Shown here: positions 16,811-25,383 of the stretch, piece after piece | Layout of the letters: each line of letters opens with the position of its first letter | Position numbering within the stretch: position 1 is the stretch's first letter | From: Sporosarcina sp. ACRSM | Lineage (GTDB): Bacteria; Bacillota; Bacilli; Bacillales_A; Planococcaceae | Direction: 5' to 3' | Assembly: GCF_022346545.1 (NCBI RefSeq) | Contig: NZ_JAKRNU010000006.1 | Coordinates: 1-64,000, forward strand | DNA: 64,000 nucleotides | Made by a program: the position numbers and the translations under genes | Notes under the pieces: model-generated | Told to the model about the DNA's origin: nothing | Databases searched by the model: none | What the model saw: the letters and a program-made list of their open reading frames with translations, nothing else

Positions 16811-17353
16811 ATGCCCTCGCATTACTTTATCGGTATAAAAGGTCCGGCGGATTTTGAATCGCTTATCAATGCTTATAAAGAGAAATACAGTTTGCCCGAA
16901 ACATACAAGACGATTCCTCATCCAGATGATTTACATGTAACATTGGTTTTCATTGGCGCCATTCCCGAATCATCCTTGCCTTTACTCACGGAGAATTTAC
17001 AGGCAATCGCGGAAAAGATACCCGCTTTTCAAATGCATATCGATGGATTATCATACTTTGGTTCACCTGCTGGTCCGCGTGTGGTCTATTTTTCAGTTGA
17101 TGCTTCCGAGGCAATAAGGACCTTGCAAAAGGAAGTTGATAAAACAGTCGCTACTCTTCTGAATCGGTCGATTTCAGACCGGTTCACACCGCATATGACA
17201 ATCGCAAAAAAACGCAAAACGACCAAACCGCTTTACATTCAAAAAGAAGAGTGGAAACCGATTGAAGTCCCGGTTCACTCCTTTTCTCTATTCACGATCC
17301 ATCCGGAGAAATCCCCAAAGTATGAGGCTGTTAAGACATTTACGCTTTCTTGA
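16811..17353 (+). CDS. thpR: RNA 2',3'-cyclic phosphodiesterase (2H family)
   Basis: 180 residues; GGAGG 8 bases before the ATG. The two catalytic HxT motifs of 2H phosphoesterases are at residues 42-44 (HVTLVFIG) and 128-130 (HMTIAKK), with GSPAGPRVVYF between the lobes. The family opens 2',3'-cyclic phosphates at RNA ends; the physiological substrate in bacilli is not settled. Single gene, followed by the structured RNA region. Confidence 0.9.
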   Translation: MPSHYFIGIKGPADFESLINAYKEKYSLPETYKTIPHPDDLHVTLVFIGAIPESSLPLLTENLQAIAEKIPAFQMHIDGLSYFGSPAGPRVVYFSVDASEAIRTLQKEVDKTVATLLNRSISDRFTPHMTIAKKRKTTKPLYIQKEEWKPIEVPVHSFSLFTIHPEKSPKYEAVKTFTLS

Positions 17354-17388
17354 ATGCCTATCAATTTGTAGTATACAATATATTACCA

Positions 17389-17417
17389 TTGCTTATCCGT
17401 TATACTTCATTTATAAT
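17389..17417 (+). promoter_or_regulatory. Sigma-A promoter of the structured RNA
   Basis: TTGCTT (17389-17394), 17-base spacer, TATAAT (17412-17417). Start predicted near 17424. Confidence 0.7.
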
Positions 17418-17423
17418 CATTAA

Positions 17424-17614
17424 TACAAGCTGCGTTGTTCGTATTCCATTAAGTTTTAACCTTTAAGCTGTAAAAGGGAGTTTAAATCGGAATTGAAATG
17501 GCAGGCCTTGTTCTTTTTGAATAACAAGGACAGACAGGAAAATTTCTGCGAACACCCACTTTGAGGAGTGGTGGTTTAAAACTTTCTAATCACATACGGC
17601 AAAGGCGGCTTCAT
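17424..17614 (+). ncRNA. ssrS: Probable 6S RNA
   Basis: No open frame. A good promoter is followed by ~185 bases bounded by AAGCTGC (17427-17433) pairing with GCGGCTT (17605-17611). A long central hairpin has the distal stem CCTTGTT/AACAAGG. A small hairpin CCACT/AGTGG sits on the 3' side, where 6S RNAs have their central-bubble hairpin. Size and architecture fit the 6S RNA that binds the RNA polymerase housekeeping holoenzyme. The call rests on layout, not an alignment; another structured RNA is possible. Confidence 0.55.
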
Positions 17615-17625
17615 TATTCGCATAC

Positions 17626-17654
17626 AAACCCGTTTCCAATGGAAACGGGTTTTT
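17626..17654. terminator. Bidirectional terminator between the RNA and corA
   Basis: AAACCCGTTTCC-aat-GGAAACGGGTTTTT; serves the plus-strand RNA and abuts the minus-strand corA stop. Confidence 0.85.
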
Positions 17655-18616
17655 CAATATTTAAAAAAACTTAGCCATCCTTTATATTTAAAATACACAA
17701 CCATTGCCGCCCCTAAGATGAACATGATCCCTAGAATAATAAAATAACCATAATGCCAATGCAACTCGGGCATAACATCGAAATTCATCCCGTACACGCC
17801 TGCTATGAAAGTCAATGGTATGAAGATGGAAGAAATAATGGTCAACGTCATCATGATGCTATTCATTCGATTCGAGTTGATGGATAATTGACTATCCCGG
17901 ATATCGGACGTCAATTCACGGTTCGATTCAATCATTTCACCCAACCGTAGCAAATGATCATGAATGTCCGAGAAATAAGTAAGTTCATGGGAGTTGAGAT
18001 CTAACCGATGTGAGTAAAGCATCCGATACAATAACTCCCGCATCGGGAAAATCGTACGCCGTAAGCGCAACAAATCACTGCGTACTTCGAATACATAATC
18101 CATCGACAAGTGGACCGTCGTGGGTGACAGTTGGTCTTCGATTTCATTTAAATGATCTTCAATTTTATAGAGAATCGGGAAATAATGATCGACTACATTA
18201 TCGATGATTTGATACGCTTTGAACACATGTCCCCGTTCCCACTTCCCGGAGTTTTCGATCCATTGTTCACGTGTTTTTGTCAGTTCCTCGATCTCCTGAT
18301 AATGAAAGGTAACAATATAGTTTTCCCCCAAGAACAGATTCACTTCTTCAGCTGTTAAGTCTTCCTGGCATATGGAATATAAGACAAAAAATGCATATTC
18401 ATCATAATAATCCAGCTTCGGGCGCTGCAAACGATGCAGACAGTCTTCGATTGCCAGTGGATGAAAGTGAAAAAATGAATGTAACAATGATTCTTCATCT
18501 GCACTCGGATTATCAAAATCCACCCAATACCACTGCATAGGACGGCTTGCTATTTCCGCCAGTGGGAAATCGAATATTAATTCATCGTCATCTGTCAATC
18601 CCATCGTCCGGATCAT
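17654..18616 (-). CDS. corA: CorA-type magnesium/cobalt channel
   Basis: 320 residues; AAAGGAAG before ATG 18616. The N-terminal ~250 residues form the cytoplasmic funnel and long pore helix. Two C-terminal membrane helices follow (IMMTLTIISSIFIPLTFIAG and YGYFIILGIMFILGAAMVVY), with the signature YGMNF at residues 275-279 between them. This is the standard CorA layout for passive Mg2+ entry as a pentamer. No Mg2+-sensing leader is visible upstream. Confidence 0.93.
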   Translation of the reverse strand: MIRTMGLTDDDELIFDFPLAEIASRPMQWYWVDFDNPSADEESLLHSFFHFHPLAIEDCLHRLQRPKLDYYDEYAFFVLYSICQEDLTAEEVNLFLGENYIVTFHYQEIEELTKTREQWIENSGKWERGHVFKAYQIIDNVVDHYFPILYKIEDHLNEIEDQLSPTTVHLSMDYVFEVRSDLLRLRRTIFPMRELLYRMLYSHRLDLNSHELTYFSDIHDHLLRLGEMIESNRELTSDIRDSQLSINSNRMNSIMMTLTIISSIFIPLTFIAGVYGMNFDVMPELHWHYGYFIILGIMFILGAAMVVYFKYKGWLSFFKY

Positions 18617-18753
18617 CGTCTAACTTCCTTTCCACTTGAAACATACTTCTCATGAATGTTTAGTATGTGTGTTGGCATGCGGCATATGCGCTACTTTTTT
18701 CCTAAGCAATGAAGTTGCACTCCATTTGCCCCCTAAATCCTTTAATTCATTTC

Positions 18754-19218
18754 CTAAAGAACGGCCTTTTCGCTTTCTGATTCGGCAACCGATTTTACGC
18801 GTTGAACAAATTCTACCACCACTTTATCACTGGCAAACAGTAGAAATGGTTTGACAAACCATTTTAACGGTCGATTCGTGGTGGTGTATTTGAAAGAGGT
18901 CCTAACCGCATCCAGTCTATTCAATTCATATTGTGCCGTTATGTCAAACATATTCGCCAGTGTAAATCCGACTTTCATCTGCTTTTTGTCTATGGAATCC
19001 ATATACACAAACGTTTCTACTTCATATTCCATGACACGCTTGCCCTCTTTATACTTTTGCAAATAGACACTTCCAACTCTTTCATCTGTCACGTGTATCG
19101 CTTTGTTTTCAACGACTTGCGGCATGATTTTTTGCATATTTTCCAACGACCCATCGAAAAACTGCCACACCTTCTCAATAGGTGCATCGATTTCAACTTC
19201 CTTTGTCCATTGTTTCAT
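18754..19218 (-). CDS. SRPBCC-family protein coupled to helD
   Basis: 154 residues from ATG 19218, with AGGTGG 8 bases upstream; a 4-codon longer start exists. The sequence fits the START/Bet v 1-like fold (VEIDAPIEKVWQFF, then RVGSVYLQKYKEG, and a C-terminal amphipathic helix LKWFVKPFLLFASDKVVVEFVQ), a hydrophobic ligand pocket without recognisable catalytic residues. Its ATG overlaps the helD stop (ATGA), so it is translated with helD. Ligand unknown. Confidence 0.8.
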   Translation of the reverse strand: MKQWTKEVEIDAPIEKVWQFFDGSLENMQKIMPQVVENKAIHVTDERVGSVYLQKYKEGKRVMEYEVETFVYMDSIDKKQMKVGFTLANMFDITAQYELNRLDAVRTSFKYTTTNRPLKWFVKPFLLFASDKVVVEFVQRVKSVAESESEKAVL

Positions 19219-21446
19219 TTTACAAGCCACCTTTTCGAAGTAAACTGACCTAGAAGATGCAATTCATGCATCGGTCTTGTCATCGCGACATATAACAGCT
19301 TCCGATCGATCGGATGATCCCTGAACGGCTCATCAAAAGCCGCGATGAGAACTGCGTCAAATTCCAGCCCTTTCGCTAAGTGACTAGGGACAATCAACAG
19401 ATGATCTGCACTTATATCCGACTGCTCCTCCAACAATTGGATAGGTACTCCCGCATCATGGAGCCTTGTGTAATTCCGTTCAGCCTCGGCCCTCGTTTTA
19501 CAGATCAAAGCGACTGAGCGATGACCGCGATCGAGAATGTCATGATAGAGCTGGCAAATCCGGTCAGTTTCAAAAGTCGTCATCGTATGGAATTCCGGCT
19601 CCCTTCCATGACGGACGACCGGTTCAACCAGTGGAAGTTCCTCATCCATCTCTGCCAACACTTGATTCGCCAAATCCATAATTTCAATCGTTGTCCGATA
19701 ACTTTTTTGCAACGTTGTATACGTAGCCCTCGGAAAAATTGCTTTGACAGGATCCCAAGACGTTAACGACCGATAACTATGAATCCCTTGCGCCAAATCG
19801 CCAACAAGGGTGAACATATCGGTCTCCAGTCCATCCTTTAAAGCGGCGAGTTGAAATTCACTATAATCCTGCACTTCATCGATGAACACCACCCGCATTT
19901 TCCATTGAACGCTAACACCTTTCAACTTTGCATGTAAATAATAAAGGGAAGCTAAGTCTTCAATTTCCCATCTTTCCTTTTTATGTTCAGCAAAAAAAAT
20001 AGCCCTTTCCTCTTCAGACCATTGGAAAGCGAGCTCCATTTGTAATTGTTTATCCGAAAGCCAATTTCGATATAATTTCTTAATGTTGAACTTTTTAAAT
20101 CTGCGCATATAGACGGAGACCGTCGTTCTACCTTCCTTTTCAATGGAAGGCAGTCTTTCATCACGTTCTTCCAATATTTTTGTCAGCTTCGCTTTTCGTT
20201 TCTCAGCGTCACGGGTTCCATAGAGCACTTTATCTAGTGCTTCCTCATATTTAGCAGTAAGTTTATCCAGTAGTTGTTTTCGCTTCCGTTTCACATCGTT
20301 TTGTACAATGATTTTAATTCGCTCAAGCCTCTTCTCAACGGGCATATACGCAAACTCGTCTAAAAATAGTTTTTTCAAACGGGTAGCTTTCATAATCCGG
20401 TACTTTTCAATATAAATATCTTCAAAAAGCTCGGCCATTTCAAGCTCCAACCGCTTCACATAACGTTGCATGATATCTCTATAAGCAAGCGTCCCTTTTA
20501 CACTTGTGCTAAATAGATGACGATTCTCAAGTACATCCGTCTCCGTCAGCCATTCCAACTTGCTGTTTGGATCTGTCAATTTCAAATTCAAGCCGGTTGC
20601 CTGTAGGACATACTCCGCATAGGTCATCTGACAAATCCGACCGACTCCGAGTTCAGGCAAGACATCCGCAATGTAGTCCATAAACAGTTTCGACGGCGCT
20701 AAAATCATCAACTTGTCGGAAGGGAAATGTTCTCCCATCGTATAGAGGAAATAAGAAATACGGTGTAAAGCGATTGTTGTCTTCCCGCTTCCGGCAGCCC
20801 CTTGCACGATAATCGGCTGTTTTAAATTTGCCCGTATGATCGCATTTTGTTCTGCTTGAATGGTCGAAACAATTTCTGTCAGGCGGGTATCCGCCTTGCC
20901 GGCAAGTGCCTCTTGAAGCAATTCATCATTCGTTGTCAGGTCGATATCACGAATCGCAAGCAGTTCTCCATCTTCAATTTTGTATTGCCGCTTGGAAAAT
21001 AGATGACCTTTAAAGGTTTCATCATGTACTTGGTAGGTGAGATCACCAAGCCTACCATCATAATAGACATTCGCAACAGGCGATCGCCAGTCGACAATGA
21101 TCGGTTCTTGCGTTTCTCTGTGAAACAAAGACGTTTTCCCAATATAAAGGAACTCGTCCATATCCCCTTCTTTTTGAAAATGAATCCTTGCAAAATAAGG
21201 CTTCTGCTGAATCGCTTCCAAGCCTTCCTTCTGAGAGCGAGCCATCTCAAAAAAACGAGCGTTCGTTAAAATATTGATGTAACTTAAACTGGAATCCAAA
21301 TAATCCAAATCGGCCATCGATTGGCGAATTTCTTCTTGAGAGGATTTTACTTCGCGTCTCGATTCTTCCAGTAACTGTTGCATGTACTGTTTTGTATAAT
21401 CAAGACGCTGGTACTCAAATTCAAAATCAGGATGTTGCTCTGTCAT
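19215..21446 (-). CDS. helD: RNA polymerase recycling ATPase HelD
   Basis: 743 residues; GGAGG before ATG 21446. The UvrD-like superfamily 1 motor has Walker A GAAGSGKT (216-223), a DEVQDYS Walker B segment, QKSYRTT and the C-terminal VAMTRPMHELHLLG. The N-terminal coiled coil (residues 1-75), which enters the secondary channel of RNA polymerase, and the clamp-arm insertion (~330-500, rich in Lys/Arg) are typical of HelD and absent from DNA helicases. HelD removes stalled polymerase from DNA. Length close to B. subtilis HelD (774). Confidence 0.9.
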   Translation of the reverse strand: MTEQHPDFEFEYQRLDYTKQYMQQLLEESRREVKSSQEEIRQSMADLDYLDSSLSYINILTNARFFEMARSQKEGLEAIQQKPYFARIHFQKEGDMDEFLYIGKTSLFHRETQEPIIVDWRSPVANVYYDGRLGDLTYQVHDETFKGHLFSKRQYKIEDGELLAIRDIDLTTNDELLQEALAGKADTRLTEIVSTIQAEQNAIIRANLKQPIIVQGAAGSGKTTIALHRISYFLYTMGEHFPSDKLMILAPSKLFMDYIADVLPELGVGRICQMTYAEYVLQATGLNLKLTDPNSKLEWLTETDVLENRHLFSTSVKGTLAYRDIMQRYVKRLELEMAELFEDIYIEKYRIMKATRLKKLFLDEFAYMPVEKRLERIKIIVQNDVKRKRKQLLDKLTAKYEEALDKVLYGTRDAEKRKAKLTKILEERDERLPSIEKEGRTTVSVYMRRFKKFNIKKLYRNWLSDKQLQMELAFQWSEEERAIFFAEHKKERWEIEDLASLYYLHAKLKGVSVQWKMRVVFIDEVQDYSEFQLAALKDGLETDMFTLVGDLAQGIHSYRSLTSWDPVKAIFPRATYTTLQKSYRTTIEIMDLANQVLAEMDEELPLVEPVVRHGREPEFHTMTTFETDRICQLYHDILDRGHRSVALICKTRAEAERNYTRLHDAGVPIQLLEEQSDISADHLLIVPSHLAKGLEFDAVLIAAFDEPFRDHPIDRKLLYVAMTRPMHELHLLGQFTSKRWLVK

Positions 21447-21585
21447 AACAGCCCTCCATTTTGCGTATTTGCGTCCTGTCGATTGAGAAGGTGAGATGTT
21501 GAGGGATCATAGCGGTAGAATAGAACTGCATTCTACCATTCTCACCAACAAGGAGCAAGTATAATTCGCAAAGTAATAGGAGTAT

Positions 21586-23403
21586 TCATTCGGCAAACAA
21601 ATAATTACTGCCAATCAATTGTTTACATTGCTTCTTCACTTCACTGACAATTCTCGCCAAGTCATACGTCGTATGAAAATGATGATTCATAATACCCGCG
21701 ATTGAAATCGTCAACAATGGGAATAACTCGTCTTCCCCATGCCTATTCTTGGAAGTGATCCATCCATTCGCGACATCTTTTGGTGTGTAGAATTGCTTGA
21801 TGGAAGCATTGAATCGCCGAATAATTTGTTCACAATACTTCACACTTTGTTCCGCAGACGCCACGACGATAAAGTCATCCCCGCCAATATGACCGATAAA
21901 ATCAGAAGGCAATACAATTTCCTTTAATAGTTTCGCCACGTGCATTAAAATTTGATCGCCTTTTTCAAAACCGTATACATCATTGTAGGGCTTAAAATTA
22001 TCCAAATCCAAATAGAGTACAGCATACCCTTCCTGCACTTCGACACAATGTTGCAATTGCTGTTCAATCAGAAGATTCCCCGGCAATTCCGTTAACGGGT
22101 TCAAATGTTTGGCGACATTCACTTCGATTTCCATCGTCTTCTCCAATAATTCTTTGACTGTGACAATACCATAATAATCCCCATTTTGCGTCACCGTAAT
22201 AAAATCATACAAGTGCTTCGCATCTCTCCTCATCGCCAGTTTTGCGACGGTATGAATCGGTGTCTCCACATCCACTTGCAAAAAATCCGTATCCATAATT
22301 TCGATAATCGGTTTATTACTGAATAAACTGTATCCATAAGGTCCACTAATTTTTACATGCAACTCATTTCGAGTGATTACCCCGATGACCCGGTTGCCTT
22401 GAACGACGCAAAATCCCGGCACCGATTGATCTTGATGCATCAACGTTTTTACTTCTTCAATTAAAACGTGAGCTTCCAATGTTTGAAAAGGAGTGGACAT
22501 TTCCTTCACAAATGGGCCTCCCAACCTTTTTAACGACCGGTTTTGTTTACGTTTGTTTTCATCTATGATCAATGCACTGACCTCTTCCCTTATTGGTAAT
22601 AGATCTGGAGCCGGTTTCTGAATATAATAGCCTTGTCCAAAATGGACACCTAATTCAATGAGCTTGACCAACTCCTTTTCCGTTTCAATCCCTTCGGCAA
22701 TAATATGGATTTGAGAATGTGCTGCAAATTCACATAAACTTTTCACAAGTGACTGCTTCGTTTGATCACTATCAATATTCCGGATCAATTGCATATCCAG
22801 CTTCATAAAATGCGGATGGATATCCGTTAAAATATTCAAGCCCGAATAGCCCGACCCTACGTCATCGATCGCAATGTGATACGTTTGTTCTTTATAATGA
22901 CGAACAGTCTGTTTAAAATGATTTAAATTGCTAATGGCTTCTTTTTCGGTAATTTCAAAAACAATGGTTTCCGCATCCATCTGAAAGCGTCTTAAATAAT
23001 CTTTCGTAAAGCCTTGTCTGAACTTGCGGTCACTCATAATATTGGGATTGACATTTAAAAACAGTTTTCCTTTTGTCTGCAGTGCATGGGCAGCCTCCAA
23101 TGCTTTTGTTCGACATAATAATTCCAACTCCCACAACTGTCCATTTTCCATTGCATATGTAAATAGTTTCGCGGGATTTTGCAAGGGGGTACGAACTGGT
23201 CCGCGACTTAATGCTTCATATCCGAGAACTGTTCCGTCCTCCAATGAAAGTATCGGCTGAAAAACCGTTTGTATATCCTTATTGCGGAGAATCCGATAAA
23301 ATAATTTCTGTAAATAATTTTCCTCTAACTTAATCAAAAAGGCCCTCTCCATTCGATAGGTCATTACATCCATTTTATCGAATAGTGCAGGGTCCTCTAT
23401 CAC
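21586..23403 (-). CDS. EAL-CBS-GGDEF protein (c-di-GMP related)
   Basis: 605 residues from GTG 23403; later starts (ATG 23370 and a TTG near 23346 with GGAGAGG) are possible because the first lacks a clear binding site. EAL domain ~40-280 keeps YEALSRGP, NVNPNIM, FEITEKEAI, IDDVGSGYSGL and EGIET, so phosphodiesterase activity is plausible. A CBS pair (~310-430) may bind a nucleotide. The C-terminal GGDEF domain reads IGGDDFIVV, a conservative Glu-to-Asp change in the signature. No membrane segment. Which activity dominates cannot be told. Confidence 0.85.
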   Translation of the reverse strand: MIEDPALFDKMDVMTYRMERAFLIKLEENYLQKLFYRILRNKDIQTVFQPILSLEDGTVLGYEALSRGPVRTPLQNPAKLFTYAMENGQLWELELLCRTKALEAAHALQTKGKLFLNVNPNIMSDRKFRQGFTKDYLRRFQMDAETIVFEITEKEAISNLNHFKQTVRHYKEQTYHIAIDDVGSGYSGLNILTDIHPHFMKLDMQLIRNIDSDQTKQSLVKSLCEFAAHSQIHIIAEGIETEKELVKLIELGVHFGQGYYIQKPAPDLLPIREEVSALIIDENKRKQNRSLKRLGGPFVKEMSTPFQTLEAHVLIEEVKTLMHQDQSVPGFCVVQGNRVIGVITRNELHVKISGPYGYSLFSNKPIIEIMDTDFLQVDVETPIHTVAKLAMRRDAKHLYDFITVTQNGDYYGIVTVKELLEKTMEIEVNVAKHLNPLTELPGNLLIEQQLQHCVEVQEGYAVLYLDLDNFKPYNDVYGFEKGDQILMHVAKLLKEIVLPSDFIGHIGGDDFIVVASAEQSVKYCEQIIRRFNASIKQFYTPKDVANGWITSKNRHGEDELFPLLTISIAGIMNHHFHTTYDLARIVSEVKKQCKQLIGSNYLFAE

Positions 23404-23493
23404 AAGCGAGTAATGATTCTGTTAAGTTATTGTAAATCATGCGCCAACCAATCAGAAACCCCTATTCCAATTTCCATGGAATAGGGGTTGTCA

Positions 23494-24186
23494 TCAAACG
23501 TCTATTGATCTTTCATAACATACGAACCAGTTATCACCATGTTTTTCCATGCCCGTACCAATCCAACCATCTCGCAGGTACCTTTGCTGTTCTTCTGTTT
23601 GTTCCATTCCAATCAATCGCTTTTCCGCAAAATGCTTTTTCTCCGCCTGTACGATTGATTTCAAAAATACATATCTCAACATGTTTCCATATTTCACTTT
23701 CAACGCAACGATTGCCATTCCAAGCCCAAACTTGTCTTTGAGGCTGGCAATATTGAACGGTGCAACTGTAGCACAAATATAATGGAAGCGCCTTGTATCG
23801 ACCTCTTGGAAAATCCGCTCGCCTAAAAGGGATTGCAGCCCATTTCCCCGGAAATCGGGATCGACATTCGAGATTTCCGAATAGATCACTTTATCAAGCT
23901 CACAATCCTGTAAACCTGCATCAAGCCCTAGATGCTCGGCATCAATTTCCGGCTCCAGCATCGCCCGAAAGGCAATAAGTCGTTCTTTATAATAAGCTCC
24001 AATCATAATACCTTTCCCTTGAAGAATGGAGAGAAATTCTTCTTCTATCAGCGGCTGTAAAAAAGCACCGGTTGTCAAAGCGCCAAGCACTCTTTCCTGT
24101 AGCTCGAGAATTTCGGGAAGTTGTTCAGTAGTTAAATGGACAATCGACAGGTTACGGCCATCTTTCAATGTAAGTTTCTTGTTCAT
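23494..24186 (-). CDS. GNAT-family N-acyltransferase paired with racemase
   Basis: 230 residues. The GNAT acyl-CoA site is VDPDFRGNGLQSLLGERIF, with NIASLKDKFGLG further on. Its ATG overlaps the stop of the upstream enolase-superfamily gene by 4 bases (ATGA). In Geobacillus an N-succinylamino-acid racemase is encoded with a GNAT that N-succinylates D-amino acids so that the racemase can act. The same pairing here suggests acylation of amino acids before epimerisation; this is inference from context. No M20 desuccinylase is adjacent. Confidence 0.8.
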   Translation of the reverse strand: MNKKLTLKDGRNLSIVHLTTEQLPEILELQERVLGALTTGAFLQPLIEEEFLSILQGKGIMIGAYYKERLIAFRAMLEPEIDAEHLGLDAGLQDCELDKVIYSEISNVDPDFRGNGLQSLLGERIFQEVDTRRFHYICATVAPFNIASLKDKFGLGMAIVALKVKYGNMLRYVFLKSIVQAEKKHFAEKRLIGMEQTEEQQRYLRDGWIGTGMEKHGDNWFVCYERSIDV

Positions 24187-25295
24187 CCGGTTACCTTCTC
24201 AGAAAACACCGTCAATTCTTGGAGTGTTTCTTCATCGATATCGATTCCAAGTCCTGGTCTATCATTTAAACAGATAAATGGCACGTCATACTGCAAATTC
24301 CCCACATCCTTGCTGAATTTCAAAGGTCCCGTCAACTCGACACTTGTAATAACTTTCTTGGAAAATGACACATGGAAACCTGCGGCTGATCCGATGGACG
24401 ATTCCACCATTGAACCAACTTGGCATTCGATTCCCGCCATTTCCGCCATATGTGCCAGTTTCATCGCCGGATAAATACCGCCACATTTCATCAGTTTAAT
24501 ATTCACCTTATCTGCCGCACGTTTTGCAATGATCTCCCTCATTTCACGAAATCCGCGCAAGCCTTCGTCAATCATCAGCGGAACAGATGACTTCGATTTA
24601 ACTTCAACCATGCCATCGATATCATCCGCTTTTACCGGCTGTTCCAGCCAATCAAGCGAAACATGTTCCAGTTTCTTCAAGCCTTGCAACGTATTAGCGC
24701 TATTTTTCCAGCCTTGGTTGACATCTACACGGATGGCGATATCCTCACCAACGCGCGCACGCACCGCTTCAATGCGTTTGACATCCTCAGCCACTTGCGT
24801 CCCAACTTTCATTTTCATAGAACGATAACCTGCTGCCACACGCTCTTCTGCTTCGTCCGCCATTGCTTCCGGAGACGCGATACTCAGTACATGCGTAATC
24901 GGAAACGCCTCATGGTATCTTCCGCCAAGCAAGTCATAGACAGGGACTCCAAGCGCTTTACCGGCTGCGTCATAGCAAGCAATATCGATCGCCGCCTTAG
25001 CCGTCGGTGCAGCATAAATCTCAGCGTCCATCAATGCATGGATCCGTTCCATATTCAATGGATTTTCTCCAATCAGTTTCGGTGCAAGGGTATTCTTCAA
25101 AATAGCAAAGGTGCCTTCCCAGCTCTCTCCAGTTACGTGTTCATCTGCAACACCTTCTCCGTACCCCACAACACCCGTATCCGTTGTAATCTTCACGATA
25201 ATTGAGGGCATGTAATCGTAAGAGGCATAGCTAATGACAAATGGTTCGTAGAGCGGTAAATGAATAGCATAAATCTCGATTTCTGAAATTTTCAT
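24183..25295 (-). CDS. Enolase-superfamily N-acylamino acid racemase / dipeptide epimerase
   Basis: 370 residues of the muconate-lactonizing subgroup. The acid/base Lys163 is in SMKMKVG, metal ligands are Asp191 (RVDVNQGW), Glu218 (DWLEQP) and Asp243 (LMIDEGL), and the second acid/base Lys267 is in NIKLMKCGG. The double-lysine arrangement catalyses 1,1-proton transfer (racemisation or epimerisation). The coupled GNAT favours an N-succinylamino-acid racemase over an L-Ala-D/L-Glu epimerase, but NIKLMKCGG is common in both. Divergent from the regulator gene, with an operator-like motif between them. Confidence 0.85.
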   Translation of the reverse strand: MKISEIEIYAIHLPLYEPFVISYASYDYMPSIIVKITTDTGVVGYGEGVADEHVTGESWEGTFAILKNTLAPKLIGENPLNMERIHALMDAEIYAAPTAKAAIDIACYDAAGKALGVPVYDLLGGRYHEAFPITHVLSIASPEAMADEAEERVAAGYRSMKMKVGTQVAEDVKRIEAVRARVGEDIAIRVDVNQGWKNSANTLQGLKKLEHVSLDWLEQPVKADDIDGMVEVKSKSSVPLMIDEGLRGFREMREIIAKRAADKVNIKLMKCGGIYPAMKLAHMAEMAGIECQVGSMVESSIGSAAGFHVSFSKKVITSVELTGPLKFSKDVGNLQYDVPFICLNDRPGLGIDIDEETLQELTVFSEKVTG

Positions 25296-25343
25296 CGTCT
25301 AAAAGTCCTTTCCGTTGGCAAATTATTTATTTCATTGTATCAT

Positions 25344-25365
25344 TGTCGTTAAATAGTCGCTAATA
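25344..25365. promoter_or_regulatory. Operator-like motif in racemase/regulator divergent promoter
   Basis: TGTCGTTAAATAGTCG followed by CTAATA. The same 22-bp motif, with a few changes, occurs at 28189-28210 before nhaC. Likely binding site of the regulator encoded at 25384. Confidence 0.6.
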
Positions 25366-25383
25366 AAAAGGTGGTCATCTATA

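Noticed and set aside
24663..25205. 180-codon plus-strand frame
   Set aside because: Antisense to the racemase gene with all catalytic motifs; no start signal.
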